Shown: positions 23,800 to 36,483, numbered from the stretch's first letter. The stretch: 64,000 nucleotides of DNA from Anisakis pegreffii (GCA_035041965.1 JAPYMA010000529.1:62001-126000); one strand, 5' to 3'. The notes: generated by a model not told the origin, from the sequence alone. Numbers and translations: made by a program.

Positions 23800-26500
23800 C
23801 TGAAAGAAAACCGCCGTTTGATTGTAAGATGAACCGAATCAAAGATGATTTAATTTTAGAAAGAGACTACGAAAAAGCACATCGAATTATTCGATGAATT
23901 ACAGACGAAGTGGAAGCAATCACCAATGGATTGTAGCATTTTGAGGTGGATTAGTTGAAGAACTAAAGTGCTCAGCTTGAGAGCTTTTTATACAGATTAT
24001 TGGTGATGATGAATAAGATCGGAGGATGGAATAAAAGCAGGCAAAGGAGGAGCGTAAAATGATTTTCATTTGCGGCTGCTCTGACTAGTTAACTTTCAAC
24101 AGACGAATTATGAAGCACAGCTGTTTTCAAGCTCGATCTCACCTCTTCTGCAACACAACAATGTGTCACTTTCCTCATTATATGCTCATGTGTTTAGGTG
24201 ATTGCTTGTGTGCACAATCATACAGGTACATTACTATTATGTGCTTTGCAGATTGCTCAATCTGTGACTCTGTTTATTCGATCGTCATGTTGATCAAGCG
24301 TCGTGTGTATGACTCGAGTTGATTGGTCTGGCTGTCGATAGAGGAGGAAATCAATCAACGAAGTCGTAAATGATCAGTCAGTTATGTGTTTTTTATGCGA
24401 AAGGATTCTTTTAATTTGGTGCAATTGTTGTTTAGTCTCATTGAGTTCGAACTAAAGAACATCTACCAGAAAAATACCTGCGATCAATGAGTGACTTCAG
24501 CTCATAGAAATCAGATCATTAGAGACCAGAGAATTCAACTTTTTTGGTTCGGAACATGCAGATAAAATTCGACTGGTCATGCATAATGATTCCAATGATA
24601 TCTCAAGTTGGAACGAAGCTTCCCTCAGATTTTCGAAGTGAAAAACAAACTCAGTCAATAAGGATCCGTACTTCACTTAATTGATCATTTCAACTTCACA
24701 TTTCTGACCATGACGCTTGTATCAGAGAACAGTGAGCATTTTTTGACGAGCAGAAACTGAGGATGAGGTTGATATCACATCAACGACATTAATTTTACAT
24801 GAAGAATTTCGATTGTTCATTTTCTTTTCGGAAAAACACCAACACAATGGATTGTGTGCACAGCTTTGCGAAATGAATCATCACGAAATGTGATCCGAAC
24901 ACTTCAATAAATTGTTCCGTAATACGGCTAATTATTTTCATCTATCAGTGTTTTTACCGTTCCAAAATAGAATTTCGAAGCAGCACAATCAGCACATCAA
25001 GAAGTGAACGCGAGAAACGATCATAATTCATTGCTGTTTCCTCACATTCCCTAACTTATCAAAGTGCAAGCTCATCAATCACATGTGTGCACGAAAATTT
25101 GTGATCAAAATAGATCATCATCTCGTAGGTTATACGTTCCAATCAGCACTTCTTAAGAATGTCTTGTTGATTGCATGAGGTCAATTGACAACATTCAACT
25201 TAGCCGAGTAGAATTTTCTAACGTCAACTCAACAACTTGCTTACCAATGAATTTGGCTGATCAATCTGAACCGATGGATCAGCTTTCGTCACAATTGAGT
25301 TCTCATTCCTTGCGTATTACAAGCATATGTCAGTCAATATCACCAGTACACGCCGCCCATGCATAATGTTTGTACGCCCATGCATTAGATGTCTCATTAT
25401 ACGAATTATCAGGTAGGATATTGCTTCTTGCCACCATACAATTTCTAATCTGTGATGTTGATTTTGGCTGAGAGAACCGATTGCGAAATTTATTTACAAA
25501 CTCAGGAGTCAACAAAAGATCTCATCTGTTTGTAAATAATAAGGTTGAATCATTTGCTAAACAGAACACATCCAGCTCATACACTCCACGTTGATTACGA
25601 AAGCACTTCAACGAAACAGTGAACGACGAAAATGTCCCTTCTGCATAACGTTACTTGATAGAATCTAAGCCAAATCGTCGTTGGAGAGTGTCAACGGATT
25701 GCAAAAAATGTCAAAAGTTAGAAGGGAACTGAGTAACTGTTCCGAAAAATTTTTGTCGCGGTGATTTTCACTGTTCATTATCCATTTATCGAGCTCGTGA
25801 ATACAAACTAATACTGAAAGAATTGCACAGAACCAAGCAGAAATCCATAGGAAAATTTCAACAAAAACTATCCGGCTCGAAACATGACGTTTTACATCGC
25901 ATATAAAATTTATTCATATCAGATGTAAATGAATTTTCACAAAACATTGCGTAACTGAACACAATTTGTGGTGTAATCTGAAGGCAAACACGTTTCGCTA
26001 CCACTCACGATGGTACCTGAAACAACGAGTTTTATTATCGAATCATGCCACCGACTAATAGGATATTCTGTGATTGTAAAAGCTAATTGGCGAGCCAGCT
26101 TGAGCGTTTTTGTACCGCAGTAAAGCTTGTTATGCTCAGAGTATTAATTATGACTAAGAGGAAACCACATGGTGTCATCATAATTTTTCTGCAATGATCA
26201 CGAATTTGCGATGAGTAATCCGCTAACAAGATGCTTTAAATATCATTGTATTGACCTTACAAAACCAAAACTTCATCAGCTATTCACTGAACTTTCGATG
26301 CGAATGTTAGAAAATCGTTAGTTTAGCATAAGCGCATGGACTCCGAGCAAAAGCAATGCTCTAAATTGTAACAGAATCGTAAAGTTACCACCTACCAAGG
26401 TAACTATCGCTATAATGTCAGTTGCGACTAGCCTGGAAGCGGATGAATGTTCAAATAGGTAGGAATAAGAAGACCGTAAAATTTTCCACTTCAGTATAAG
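23800..26500. other. Intergenic region between the methyltransferase and nucleoside-transporter genes
   Basis: Should contain the last exon or 3' untranslated region of the nucleoside transporter (just below 26522) and the promoter side of the methyltransferase (above 23718). I could not fix either. A TTCCAG acceptor with an immediate in-phase stop lies near 26425-26435. Confidence 0.4.
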
Positions 26501-26521
26501 GAGAATTCAAAGAGAAATTAC

Positions 26522-29500
26522 CCGCGACAACGGCGGTCATGAAGCAAGCAATGCTGCCAGCGACTAAAGACCGTACCGCAAGACGAGCAAACGAGCGACG
26601 TCTCGACGGAGCCATTGCACTGAATATTCCCAACTGGGAACCAATCTGCGAGGCGTTCGAATAGCCACAGCAAGCGAATACGGCCATCATTTGGGCACGA
26701 CCCTCAAATTCTTAATGTTCTTATCATGCTGTTAAAGCGTGAATCAAGTTTCTTCAGCAAAACAGTTCTGATCTCCTGTTTCTAGGGCACTAAACTTCTG
26801 CAACTCCTTTCGTTCAATTCTGAACAAGCTCAGCATTAATTTCACCGTAACTATATGGAACACACAATGTAGCTCATATCAACTTACTATCAATCGTAAC
26901 CAATAATTTTCATGCTCAGAATGAGTCAGATCATTTGATCTATCTATTATCGATCATGAACGAATTTTGAATATTTGCTGATTTTGAGTAAGATGATCAC
27001 AGATAGTTCATCAGATTACTCAGTACGACTCAAAATGGTTTGGTGTTCACCAAAAAATGAGAGCTACGCAGAAGAAGTTTGTGAAAAAATCAGGTAAGGA
27101 TATTTAGTGGAATGATTTCGTCCGAATGGAGCTAAGAGTGAATACCCCGAGTTGGTTACGTCGTAACATTTCAGACATTTGTTGATACGCAATAAATTCG
27201 TTCAGCAATGTTTTAGTGCCAATAAGTTGCGCCACACGAATGATTTCTTGGTTGCGCCTTTCGGGATCGTTTGCATCCGATACACCCATCACGTATGCGA
27301 GTGGGTAGAACATATAACCGAGCAACATCTGAAGGGTGCAATGTGCTGGCATTACGCAATATGCCTATTATCAGTATCATTATTGAATTAATGGCTTTCT
27401 TGATTGCTATCATCAATTCATCCTCTGAAAGTGAGATGAATGAACAAGGAGCATCTTCTTCATCACCTTTGTTTTAATTCCTTTCATATGGTTTTGATTC
27501 ATTGAACAATCCGCCAGTTAATACTCAATTGAAATGCTGCTATCTTTTTTTGCAATTCTCAATTGAAATGCTATTATCTGTTTCATTTCGTATCGCATTT
27601 CATTTGTGTAATACTCTTCAACCACACACTCACTCATCACTCATCTAACAGTCCTATCTACCAGCCTTTTCGTGATTCGTTCAATGTTGACGCGGAAATT
27701 CAATGGATGCCAAAATTCTGTTCTAGTTGATTAAGTGTTGATAATTACTATGAATCAATGATTGCAATCGACTCGTAAACGATGACACTTACATTGAAAG
27801 TGATTCCTTCGTATCCAATCAAACTGGCAAAGAATCCGATGAGTGTATCGGCGAAAGTGACGAACGCGAGAAATACGATAAGATTCGAGATGATCGCGAA
27901 TATGACCGGCACTGCTTGAACGGCACCGTGGGATAACGCTTCCAGCAGTGTGTTCTCCTCACTTCAACTAGACAATACTTTTCTCATTCATTTCAAATGC
28001 CAAATGACCAGTTAAATTTATGTGATTAGCAACGGATCACCACGATAGTTCCTCGTTCCAGCATCTTTTCAATACTTTCAATTAGCAAATTCGAATTCAA
28101 TAGGAACAAATAAACATTTTACTCGAATCTAATTCATTATTCAATAATGTTATCTTCATCGCATGAGAGGGAGAGCAATAGGACCATTGTAATTTGATAG
28201 ATATTGAAGGTATTCAATCGAAAACTCGAAAAAACTGGCAGCGAATCACTAATGTATTTATGACCGCTTACGCTGGTGGAAATCGGAAGTCGTTTATATT
28301 CTTTTGCAATGATCGTTGAATTTCAGGTTGCATAATTTTCGAGACTGCCAGCACTGCTGGTGCGGACATGAGGTTCGAGGCGAGTAAGTAGGACGGGCAT
28401 GCACCAAACGATATGTATATGGCAAACAGTGATCCAGAGATCATCGCAAAACCTATAAAAATCATATTTACTTATGCAAGCAGCGTTCTTTCATGAGTTA
28501 TTCGAATCATGCTGAATGTTTCGATGTAAATTATCAGCGTTAAAGATGAAGCACTGATGATATCAGTTGGTAATACTGATATTCAGAGCTCTATCGAATA
28601 AAGCGACTGATTATTGAAGTCTCGGGAAGAATTCTATTGATAATATTTCACTGAATTAAAATATATGAAGCCCTAACCGGCCGTCAATGTTGCCATGATT
28701 TCACTTTCCGTCATCGATCTGAGCGATTGACGCATCATTACAGCAGCTTCAGTCTGAATTGAATTAATCAATTCAAATGAATTTTTTTCAAAATTTGATA
28801 TTTCCTAATTTTTGGCTATCATTGAAGATTATTTGTTGCTTTCAATTCGAAATTAGAAACGCAAAACGAATAAATGAAAAATACAGATGATGATATCTCT
28901 AAATCAGTGGTTCTCACGTTCGGGTGCTTCATGACCAATTTTGATGATCTAGCAGGTTGCCGTTACCCCCTCCTCCCCATTAAACATGGAAATCGCATGT
29001 TAAGTTCAGATGACCGTTACGCTCAATCTTATTAGCACGTTCGTGATGGTAATCGACATCGCTGGGCCATCTCTTAGTTAGGCCGTTGTGTTGCTCAGTA
29101 TTGTAATCGATCATGATTGCATGAAAAGCTGTTGTCTATGACGCGCTCATACACTTCAAACTGATGCAAATCAATTCTCATTCTTTTCGGACGTGTTGTA
29201 TTCGCTCTTATCGCTATCACATGCGAATACCGTTCTATTGATCAGTTTTTCTTATTCGCTTCATCTCATTTAACTTCACCGTTCAAATAAACTTCTCATT
29301 CTGTAGTATATACTATTTACTGGATACGTTGACGATTGTTGACAACCGAAATCAACAATACAGCAATCGAATATTATTGTTCAACAACGTTCGACAGTCA
29401 AATGAACAATTATAGAGTGTGTTTGATAGAATGAGAATTTGACTTTAATTATTCAGTGAAATGAATGAGAAATTAACAGAAGAGAACACTTTTGGTGATA

Positions 29501-31093
29501 AAAGCTATGAGAGCGATTGCAACAGCAAGGAAAAGAATGAAAACCTTGCGAAAACAAATAAAAACCTTTTTAGACATAACAACTGCACAAAATACTAATT
29601 TCCCGAACCCCTCCATTACCCCTTGGCACCTCCAAATTACCCAAAATGGGTAATTTCACTTCTTATGCGAACCACTGCGCTAAATGTTGACTATCTTTAC
29701 ATATACTGATGTGTTACCGGTCCCAAGAATACGGATGCAACAGCGTTGAGAGATTCAGCTGCAGTTGTACCCATTGAGTACTGCAAACAGATGGCCATCT
29801 TCAGCAGAAACCATTGCACTACACCCAAATAGTAGAATGTTGAACATAACGACGCGAAGAAAATGATAATGGGCAATGACTGAAATCAGTTTCATCATCA
29901 ACCGATGAGTTAATAGTTCATGTTCGCTAATTCAATCAGAGTCAACCTAAAATATCAGAATTTGCATGTCCACTTCCTAATGCATCGCGAATAGGAAAAT
30001 TCATCAGATGGACCAATTTTTACACGCAATATCTAGAAATTGGACTATGAAAGCAATAGTAAATTAGCAAATAGTGCTAATTCTAACAATATGGATTTTA
30101 AACGTACCGTAAAGGAGAAAGGTCCCTCAATACCGCAGATATTCGGTGGCTTCGGAACGAAACCGAATACGAACGTTGTACCATTACTGGTGTAATCAAG
30201 GAATCGAACTAACTGCTCTGTTGCCCACTGAAACGCGATTTGACCTGCTGACCACTTCAGCACAACGAATCCGGCTACATATTGCAATAAAATACCCCAC
30301 AACACCGGACTCCATTTCACCTGAAACAAGTGGCGGGCGTTGTATTGGTGTTGAATATAGTGCAGAAGAACCCTTGTACTCACCCAAAATTTTTTGTAGT
30401 TACTAGATGCATCACCGAGAATGTTATCTTTCTAAACATGAGTTGTTTTATCCAACGAATCGTCGTAAAACGAAAGAAATTTTGTGCCTTTATTTTTCAA
30501 CTATGTAATTTGCTGAACTAAATTTTAGGTGCCTCATCTGAGCAGAATTTCTAGCTTTGCAATTCTATCTCAATGAAATGCAATGGAGGAATAGGTGTGC
30601 TGGAATTATTTGAAAAGCACTCACCCTTGCTGGATTGTTGGAAAGTAAAACTGATATGAACACAAGTAGTAATAACGATGCGAGTGATATCAAACGAACT
30701 CGATCACGAATACATCCGTACAAAACATATGCGAATAGTCCCAAACCGATGGCGGCACTCAGAACCAAACGTAACCGAAACCAATTGATTTTCATCGTCA
30801 AATGTTTAAGCTTATCAAGAATTGACTGCGGAGTGAAATGCATGACCATTTGCATGAGTATAACCATCCAACAAATGCCGATCATGACAAGTAGAGGTAT
30901 GGCTTTTTGAAAGTCATGAACAATACTGAATATCAGATAGACATTGAAGAAGACAAAGATGGAACTGAGGCATGTCAATTTTAGAAATGTGGCATTCATA
31001 TGAAACCACTGATTAGTCGATTGAAGGAGTTTTGCCGGAGAAAGCATTGCTGCCGAATGGTCATGTGGTGAATGAATATTGCAGAGTGACGAG
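26522..31093 (-). CDS. Concentrative nucleoside transporter (SLC28/CNT family), ends not fully resolved
   Basis: Exons: 30625-31093, 30108-30320, 29718-29879, 28678-28753, 28272-28452, 27793-27961, 27146-27328, 26522-26702, phases consistent. Family blocks in order: three N-terminal helices, FVFGFVPKPPNICGIEGPFS, LPIIIFFASLCSTFYYLGVV, AESLNAVASVFLG, PTEAAVMMRQSLRSMTESEI, FAMISGSLFAIYISFGACPS with LLASNLMSAPAVLAVSKIMQ, LLEALSHGAVQAVPVIFAII, YPLAYVMGVSD, IGTKTLLNEFIAYQQMS (conserved Glu), and FACCGYSNASQIGSQLGIFS. CNTs are plasma-membrane symporters driving nucleosides inward with Na+ or H+. The usual GQTEAPL sugar-binding motif reads GPTEAAV here: the Glu is kept, the Gln is not. ATG 31047 is the first Met of exon 1, whose acceptor is at 31094; an upstream coding exon is possible. 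The donor of exon 7 and the last short exon below 26522 are uncertain. Confidence 0.88.
28905..29677 (+). mobile_element. Non-autonomous hAT-like element, copy C
   Basis: 773 bp from CAGTGGTTCTCACGTTCGG to ATGCGAACCACTG. It is flanked by ctctaaat (28897-28904) and cgctaaat (29678-29685), an 8-bp target duplication with one mismatch. Same orientation as copy A. It carries the block also present in copy D (around 28980-29080) that A and B lack. It is inserted in the intron between the nucleoside-transporter exons at 29718-29879 and 28678-28753. The short frame shared with the other copies starts at ATG 29461. Confidence 0.8.
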
Positions 31094-32071
31094 CTGAAAT
31101 ACGAGTAATTGAATTGTTGAAATTTGCAATCACTTCAATGACATTTAAAACAATCAACTTTTTAATGAATGCTAAACACGTTGAACTACATCAAAACGCA
31201 TATTGCTGCATACATTTCGAATGCATTTATGAGTGTTCATACGAATTCAATGATAAGAAACAACATGCATAACATTTTTCCACCTTGTAAATGCATAAAG
31301 ATAACAATGGAACATAACCATTAAAATCCCATAAAACGCTAATGAAAGCTCACTTCGAAAGTATGAATCAACTATACAGCAAACATGAAACTAAAGTTTG
31401 CATTGCGATATGCTCCTGTTAGTGCACAATAAAACGAAGGATACTTAATATGCAATTGCGGCTGATGACATTTTGGAGCTACGAGAAATAAGAACCACCC
31501 GAAATATGATCACCTACACTTTAGAACGTCTCTTGGGCATGTCAACTGTTAAGAGCAGAGAACCTGTCAAAAAACTGCGGAATGCTCATAAAATTCACCT
31601 GCGCATTTTATAGTTAATCAATGTTGACATTTGAATTGAGACGTTTCAGATAGCAAAATTTATGCATTGTGACAAGCTGTCATGTCCTACCATTTCTTAC
31701 AAACTTTGACACAACGCAGGAGATTGGAATTTCACCATTTCAGCGAAAAATCACCTTCAAAAGTGATATCACGGCTTGAGAATGAAAATTTTCTCCACTG
31801 TTCAGGTGCGATATGAAAGCACCCAATCGTCTTCAGAGTGATCAATAGTTGATTCAAAAAAAGATCATTGAAAATGATGACAGCAGCTGAATTCAGTCGA
31901 AACAATTTATTCAAATTGAACATATTGGTAGTATGATAGACAAAGATACATTATGGTTGATGAGAAAATCTTAATTGCATTATGATGGTTCCACATCTAG
32001 CACTGTTATTTGTTGATTGCTGATACTGGAACAACCTCGAAATTCACTGACGTTTCTGACTGCGATCGAGA

Positions 32072-35000
32072 TCATTGTGACTGAAATATCGGAAACGAAC
32101 AGATCTGTTGCGTCTACAGTATCGTCTTAATCCATAAAAAGTGACGTTCTGTATTATTATTAGTATCCAACACCACATTTTTCGATAATTATTTTCCAGC
32201 GATCTCTGAACATCAGCATCGATCCATTTTGAACTTATCACACACAGAAAAGAACAGCGGTCGAACTTATCAAAACAATAAGCATAATTTGGAATTATTC
32301 TGATCGTCTCAGTTTCATTACATCGTATAACGATTCGACAGAAGCTACACTTTTAGATTTGAGTTTTTTTTTCACAAAGATTCCTAATCGCACTCTAGTG
32401 ACTCACCTCCGTGCTATTCGATTCGGATCCTTTGTCTTGATCATTTCCCTTCTTTTTATTACCTTTGCCATTGTCATCGTAACGTTCAATGGACTCTGAA
32501 TCGCTATCATCACTTTTTTGACTTTTTTCACTTCTCAGAGTTTTGATCTGAAATTTCAATCAAAAAATGAAATTGGTGTGATCAAAACGAATAGCCAATT
32601 TGAGTTGACCGTACATTAATGGAATGTTTTGAATCTCAAAAACTGAGCTAACATTTGTTTGACTCGGCGTTGGCTCTCCTACACGCTTGCTGAGATCCGG
32701 TACAGGAGTGGTTGGCTTGCCGGGTTCACACGCAACCGGAGGGCAAACTCGGGCAGAAGCAGGATTTGCTGGTAATGGTGCTCGTAATTGTTGGAATGAT
32801 ATCTAAATTTTGCATTCACTCAATCAGTTCAAACACTAAAAACACTGAAAGGCACCTGTATCAAAATGAGAATGATCTGAAAAGAGTTATCCGGCCAATC
32901 CTTAATAAATAACTCTTCTTCAACATGATTACATTGTAAAACTAGTAAAATCAGGCAAACGATAACGTAACGACTCACGTTCAAATTCTCGTCAAGACAA
33001 ACAACCGCAGCAGCGTTATTGAATAATCCAGCATAATTTGGTGCCGAGAATACGGTTATCAACATTCTTCCGGTCATTATTTCGTAACCATCTTGGACAG
33101 CCTTAATTAAGTGTTTGCTCGATTGGCGATGCACTGGCGTTGAAGTGAACTTTTCGCTGGAAACTTCCAAAACAGAACGATGAAAGCAGCTGACCTGATG
33201 AGCACGAATGACCAAATCGATGTTGAGTCGCTTGCAAGTGGCTGTTACGACGTCCTTTCCAAACACATAACTTATACCTCTCGGTGAATAGAACCAACCT
33301 GTACCTTTATTCGTCGGATCGGCCCATAATAAATCTGTCACCGCTCCTTTTGCCTTCAAACAAAATTATTGTATTATCGATATACGTCTACAGCAGTGGT
33401 TCTCATACGGATGAAATTACCCATTTTGGGTAGTTTGGAGGTGCCAAGGGGTAATGGAGGGGTCAGGAAAACAGTTTCTCTGATGGTGTTATTCATCTCG
33501 GCCATGTAAATGCGGTTAGATGATGGCAACATTGAAATCACATCTATTTGTCTTTAAATGCCGTTTCAACAGGATTTTCATTCTTTTCCTTGCTGTTACA
33601 ATCGCTCTCATAACTTTTATCACCAAAAGTGTTCTCTTTAGCTAATTTCTCATTCATTTCACTCAACAATTAAAGTCAAATTCTCATTCTATCAAATATA
33701 CTCTATAATTGTTCATTTGACTGTCGAACGTTGTTGAGCAATCAATATCCGATTGTTGTATTGTTGATTTCGATTGTCAACAATCGTCAACGTATCCAGT
33801 AAATAGTATATACTGCAGAATGAGAAGTTTATTTGAACGGTGAAGTTAAATGAGATGAAGTGAATGAGAAAAACTCATCAATAGAACGGTAATCGCATGT
33901 GATAGCGATGAGAGCGAATACAACACGTCCGAAAAGAATGAGAATTCATCTAACTCAGTTTGAAGTGTATGAGCGTGTCATAGAGAATAGCTTTTCATGC
34001 AATCATAATCGATTGCAATACTCAGGAACACAACGGTTTAACAGAAGGCCCAGCGATGTCGATTACCATCATGGAAGGGCTAGTAAGATTGAATGTAACG
34101 GTAATCTGAACATAACATGCAATTTCCATGTTTAATGGGAGGACGGGGTAACGGCGGTCTGCTAGATCACCAAAATTGGTAGTGGAGCACCCAAACGTGA
34201 GAACCACTAGTCTACAGCTTCAAAACATCAAATTCTCGGCGAAAATAAATACCGGCGGCTCGCATGGTCGATCTATTTTTCGAATTATATCCAATGAAGT
34301 GAGTTTCGGCGAAAGGCCACCGTGCATGCAAAGAATGCGTCCAGAAATAAGAGCAGCCAACGGAAGGCGATTGAATACTGACTGGAAATCCCACCAAAGA
34401 CCAGAACTGCAAATGAAATCCGAGTGTAACGGTTAAAAAAGTGATCAAATGCTCCGACACTCAAATGTTTGTAGTGGAATTAGGAACCAAATTAAAAAAT
34501 TGACCAAATTAGATTCTAAGCAAGCGGAAAAACCACTCAATAACCTGTATTTAGAGACGCATTCGGTATAAAATCCATAAATTCTATTCACCATCGGTAT
34601 TTCGTGATTGCCTCGCAGCAAGAAGATACGATCTTTGTAGCGTAATTTTAACGTGAATAAATACATGACTGTTTCAAGTGATTGCACACCTCTATCGATG
34701 TAATCGCCAAGAAATAGCATTTTCACCTGAGGGATTCGGCCGATTGTGTCGAATAATCGATGCATATCCTGTAACGTCAACACTCACCAGCTATTCTAAT
34801 CGTCGCAACATTTGCAAATTTCTCAAAATCGCAACAATTCAGACCTGATATTGACCATGTAGATCACCGATAACTTTCACGGGTGCATCCAATTCAATGA
34901 GTGACTTCTCTTCCATCAAAATGTTACTCATCCATAGCAGAATTTTGGCTATATCAATCGCATTCAATATCTTAGTGATTGAAGGTGCTTCCTGCAATCG

Positions 35001-35673
35001 AAAAGAGTGACTGAATGAGGAATAGTTGATGATCAATTGAAGCAACAAAGAAATGCCGCATCAAAGAGCATCAGCTCCAGCTTAGGCTTAAGCACCACTC
35101 TCAGTTTCAGCCTAAGCTCTAACCTCATAAGGAAAGATCATAACTTTCTAGACGAGTTACATATAATCCATGGCCGAGAAAATCACAGATATTATTCATG
35201 CCCAACAACGATAAGAAAAAAAACAATGTTCAACGTACGAATATTCCATTTCGTATATTGAAAATAAACAATTACGAACTCGATTACAAAATGTAGTTCA
35301 TTTTGTAATTTAGCTCGTAAGCTATTTCATATCGTTGTTGCTTTCGTAATCTAGTCATAGAATATTCTATAACTAGATTACGAAATGAACAACTTCGAGA
35401 AGTCTCGAAAGCAGGGTCAGCGGATCGGACAACTCCTGAATGTTTAGAGCCAATACTCTCGGACGCACATGTCAAAAGCCGAAATGACCGGACACGTCAA
35501 AAGCAATGAACAGTCTGGATTTGTTTCAGTCTCGGTGTGATCATCTTAAGAGGTGTTGGTAAAGATGAAGAGAGAAGAAATTCCAATCAAAAGCGCACCT
35601 GATTTTTGGAAATTTGATTCAAACCTTTGATGATATCATCGAGCCATTCGTTCTTCGGTGGTGTTAACACCAT
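32072..35673 (-). CDS. PP1-type serine/threonine protein phosphatase with Ser/Lys-rich C-terminal extension
   Basis: Exons: 35599-35673, 34845-34991, 34545-34768, 34253-34406, 33195-33353, 32979-33101, 32653-32802, 32407-32547, and a probable terminal SQ-stop at 32072-32080. About 393 aa. PPP catalytic motifs are all present: GDLHGQ (67-72), GDYIDRG (95-101), RGNHE (126-130), MHGGLSP (176-182), LVIRAHQ (ending 253), SAPNYAG (272-278). These bind the two metals and phosphate, so the enzyme should be active. The order KLLFLGDY-like, QSLETV and DENLN.SFQ is PP1-like rather than PP2A- or PP2B-like. Differences from canonical PP1: SAPNYCG is SAPNYAG, and GEFDNAG is GLFNNAA. About 100 residues of Pro-rich then Ser/Asp/Lys-rich tail follow. 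Nematodes have an expanded set of such divergent PP1-like phosphatases. Intron 33354-34252 is mostly hAT-like copy D. Confidence 0.92.
33394..34209 (-). mobile_element. Non-autonomous hAT-like element, copy D
   Basis: 816 bp from CAGTGGTTCTCATACGG to ACGTGAGAACCACTA, flanked by a perfect 8-bp duplication gtctacag (33386-33393 and 34210-34217). Opposite orientation to A and C. It lies inside the phosphatase intron 33354-34252 and makes up about 90 percent of it. Removing the element plus one target copy leaves a 75-bp intron. The perfect duplication suggests a fairly recent insertion. Confidence 0.85.
35070..35125. repeat. Degenerate telomere-like patch
   Basis: CAGCTTAGGCTTAAGCACC...TTCAGCCTAAGCTCTAACCTC contains several TTAGGC/GCCTAA-related hexamers on both strands. 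This is in the phosphatase first intron. A similar patch lies at 57895-57975. Too degenerate to call a true interstitial telomere. Confidence 0.3.
35282..35388. repeat. Pair of hairpin palindromes
   Basis: First hairpin: CGATTACAAAATG, loop TAGTT, CATTTTGTAAT (about 35282-35312). Second: TTTCGTAATCTAGTCATAGA, then the near-perfect complement TCTATAACTAGATTACGAAA (about 35342-35387). They lie in the first intron of the phosphatase gene. They could be short foldback elements. TTACGAA-type words are shared between the two. Confidence 0.55.
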
Positions 35674-36024
35674 CTTGTGAACTTATTCGATAAATCACCA
35701 AAAACTTTGTCCGTTATTCAACTCGAATACTCGGTCTGTTGTTAAATCTTGTTGACACGTCTCGAAGCCGATATTAACCAGCTGACCACTTTTGGTCAAC
35801 AGCACAATACAAAATACTCATTATGACGGTTGTGAAAGTTACTCCACTGTTGAGCCAATGAAATTTGCAACTTTCCCCATGCTGATTCCTGTTTTGAATT
35901 TATTTCTCGTCGCATTTCTAGAATAATTTGCAAATTCGGTTACATCTATGCATCAACCCGAACACGATGCGATTCGTCTTTCGTGCTATATCTATATATT
36001 TGATTTGCACAATTCAATCACAAG

Positions 36025-36177
36025 CGTCACATGAAATACTCATGAGATTACTCTCAATTTTATAAGTTAATTGTTTTGAATGATATAATTTGCGAATTAA
36101 TTTGATCGTCGTTCCTCTCAATTTGTACGATCAACCCTTTTGTTTCTTTGCTAAATAAGATCAAGTTTCGTGACTGA
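36025..36177 (-). pseudogene. Partial downstream copy of the REEP gene 3' end
   Basis: Closely matches 36356-36532, which holds the last coding bases and 3' flank of the REEP5/YOP1-type gene (shared GATATAATTTGCGAATTAATTT and CTCAATTTGTACG). Reading the minus strand, VTKLD is preserved but an indel then breaks the frame, so the copy cannot encode the normal [11 protein letters not shown] end. A local tandem duplication offset by about 340 bp. Confidence 0.7.
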
Positions 36178-36483
36178 TAATACAGCGCCGCATTCATAAT
36201 GTTTTCGCTAATTTCATGATGACTAGACCAGATGTACATGATCCCACTGGATGACGTACAGCTGAAGGACAGTACAGCTTCCGCGTGCACGTACAGCTGT
36301 TGCACATACAAATATCCATGAACGATTCAGAAAATAATGAATTTATTTTCGTTATCAGTGTCACATGACATATTCATCTGTATAGGTATGAGATTACTCT
36401 CAATTTTATGAGTTAATTGTTTTTTTTTTGATATAATTTGCGAATTAATTTGAGCGTCGTCGTTCCTCTCAATTTGTACGCGA

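Noticed and set aside
30635..30910. Plus-strand frame of 91 codons
   Set aside because: Antisense shadow of the first nucleoside-transporter exon.
34176..34436. Plus-strand frame of 86 codons
   Set aside because: Antisense shadow of phosphatase exon 4 plus the end of hAT-like copy D.
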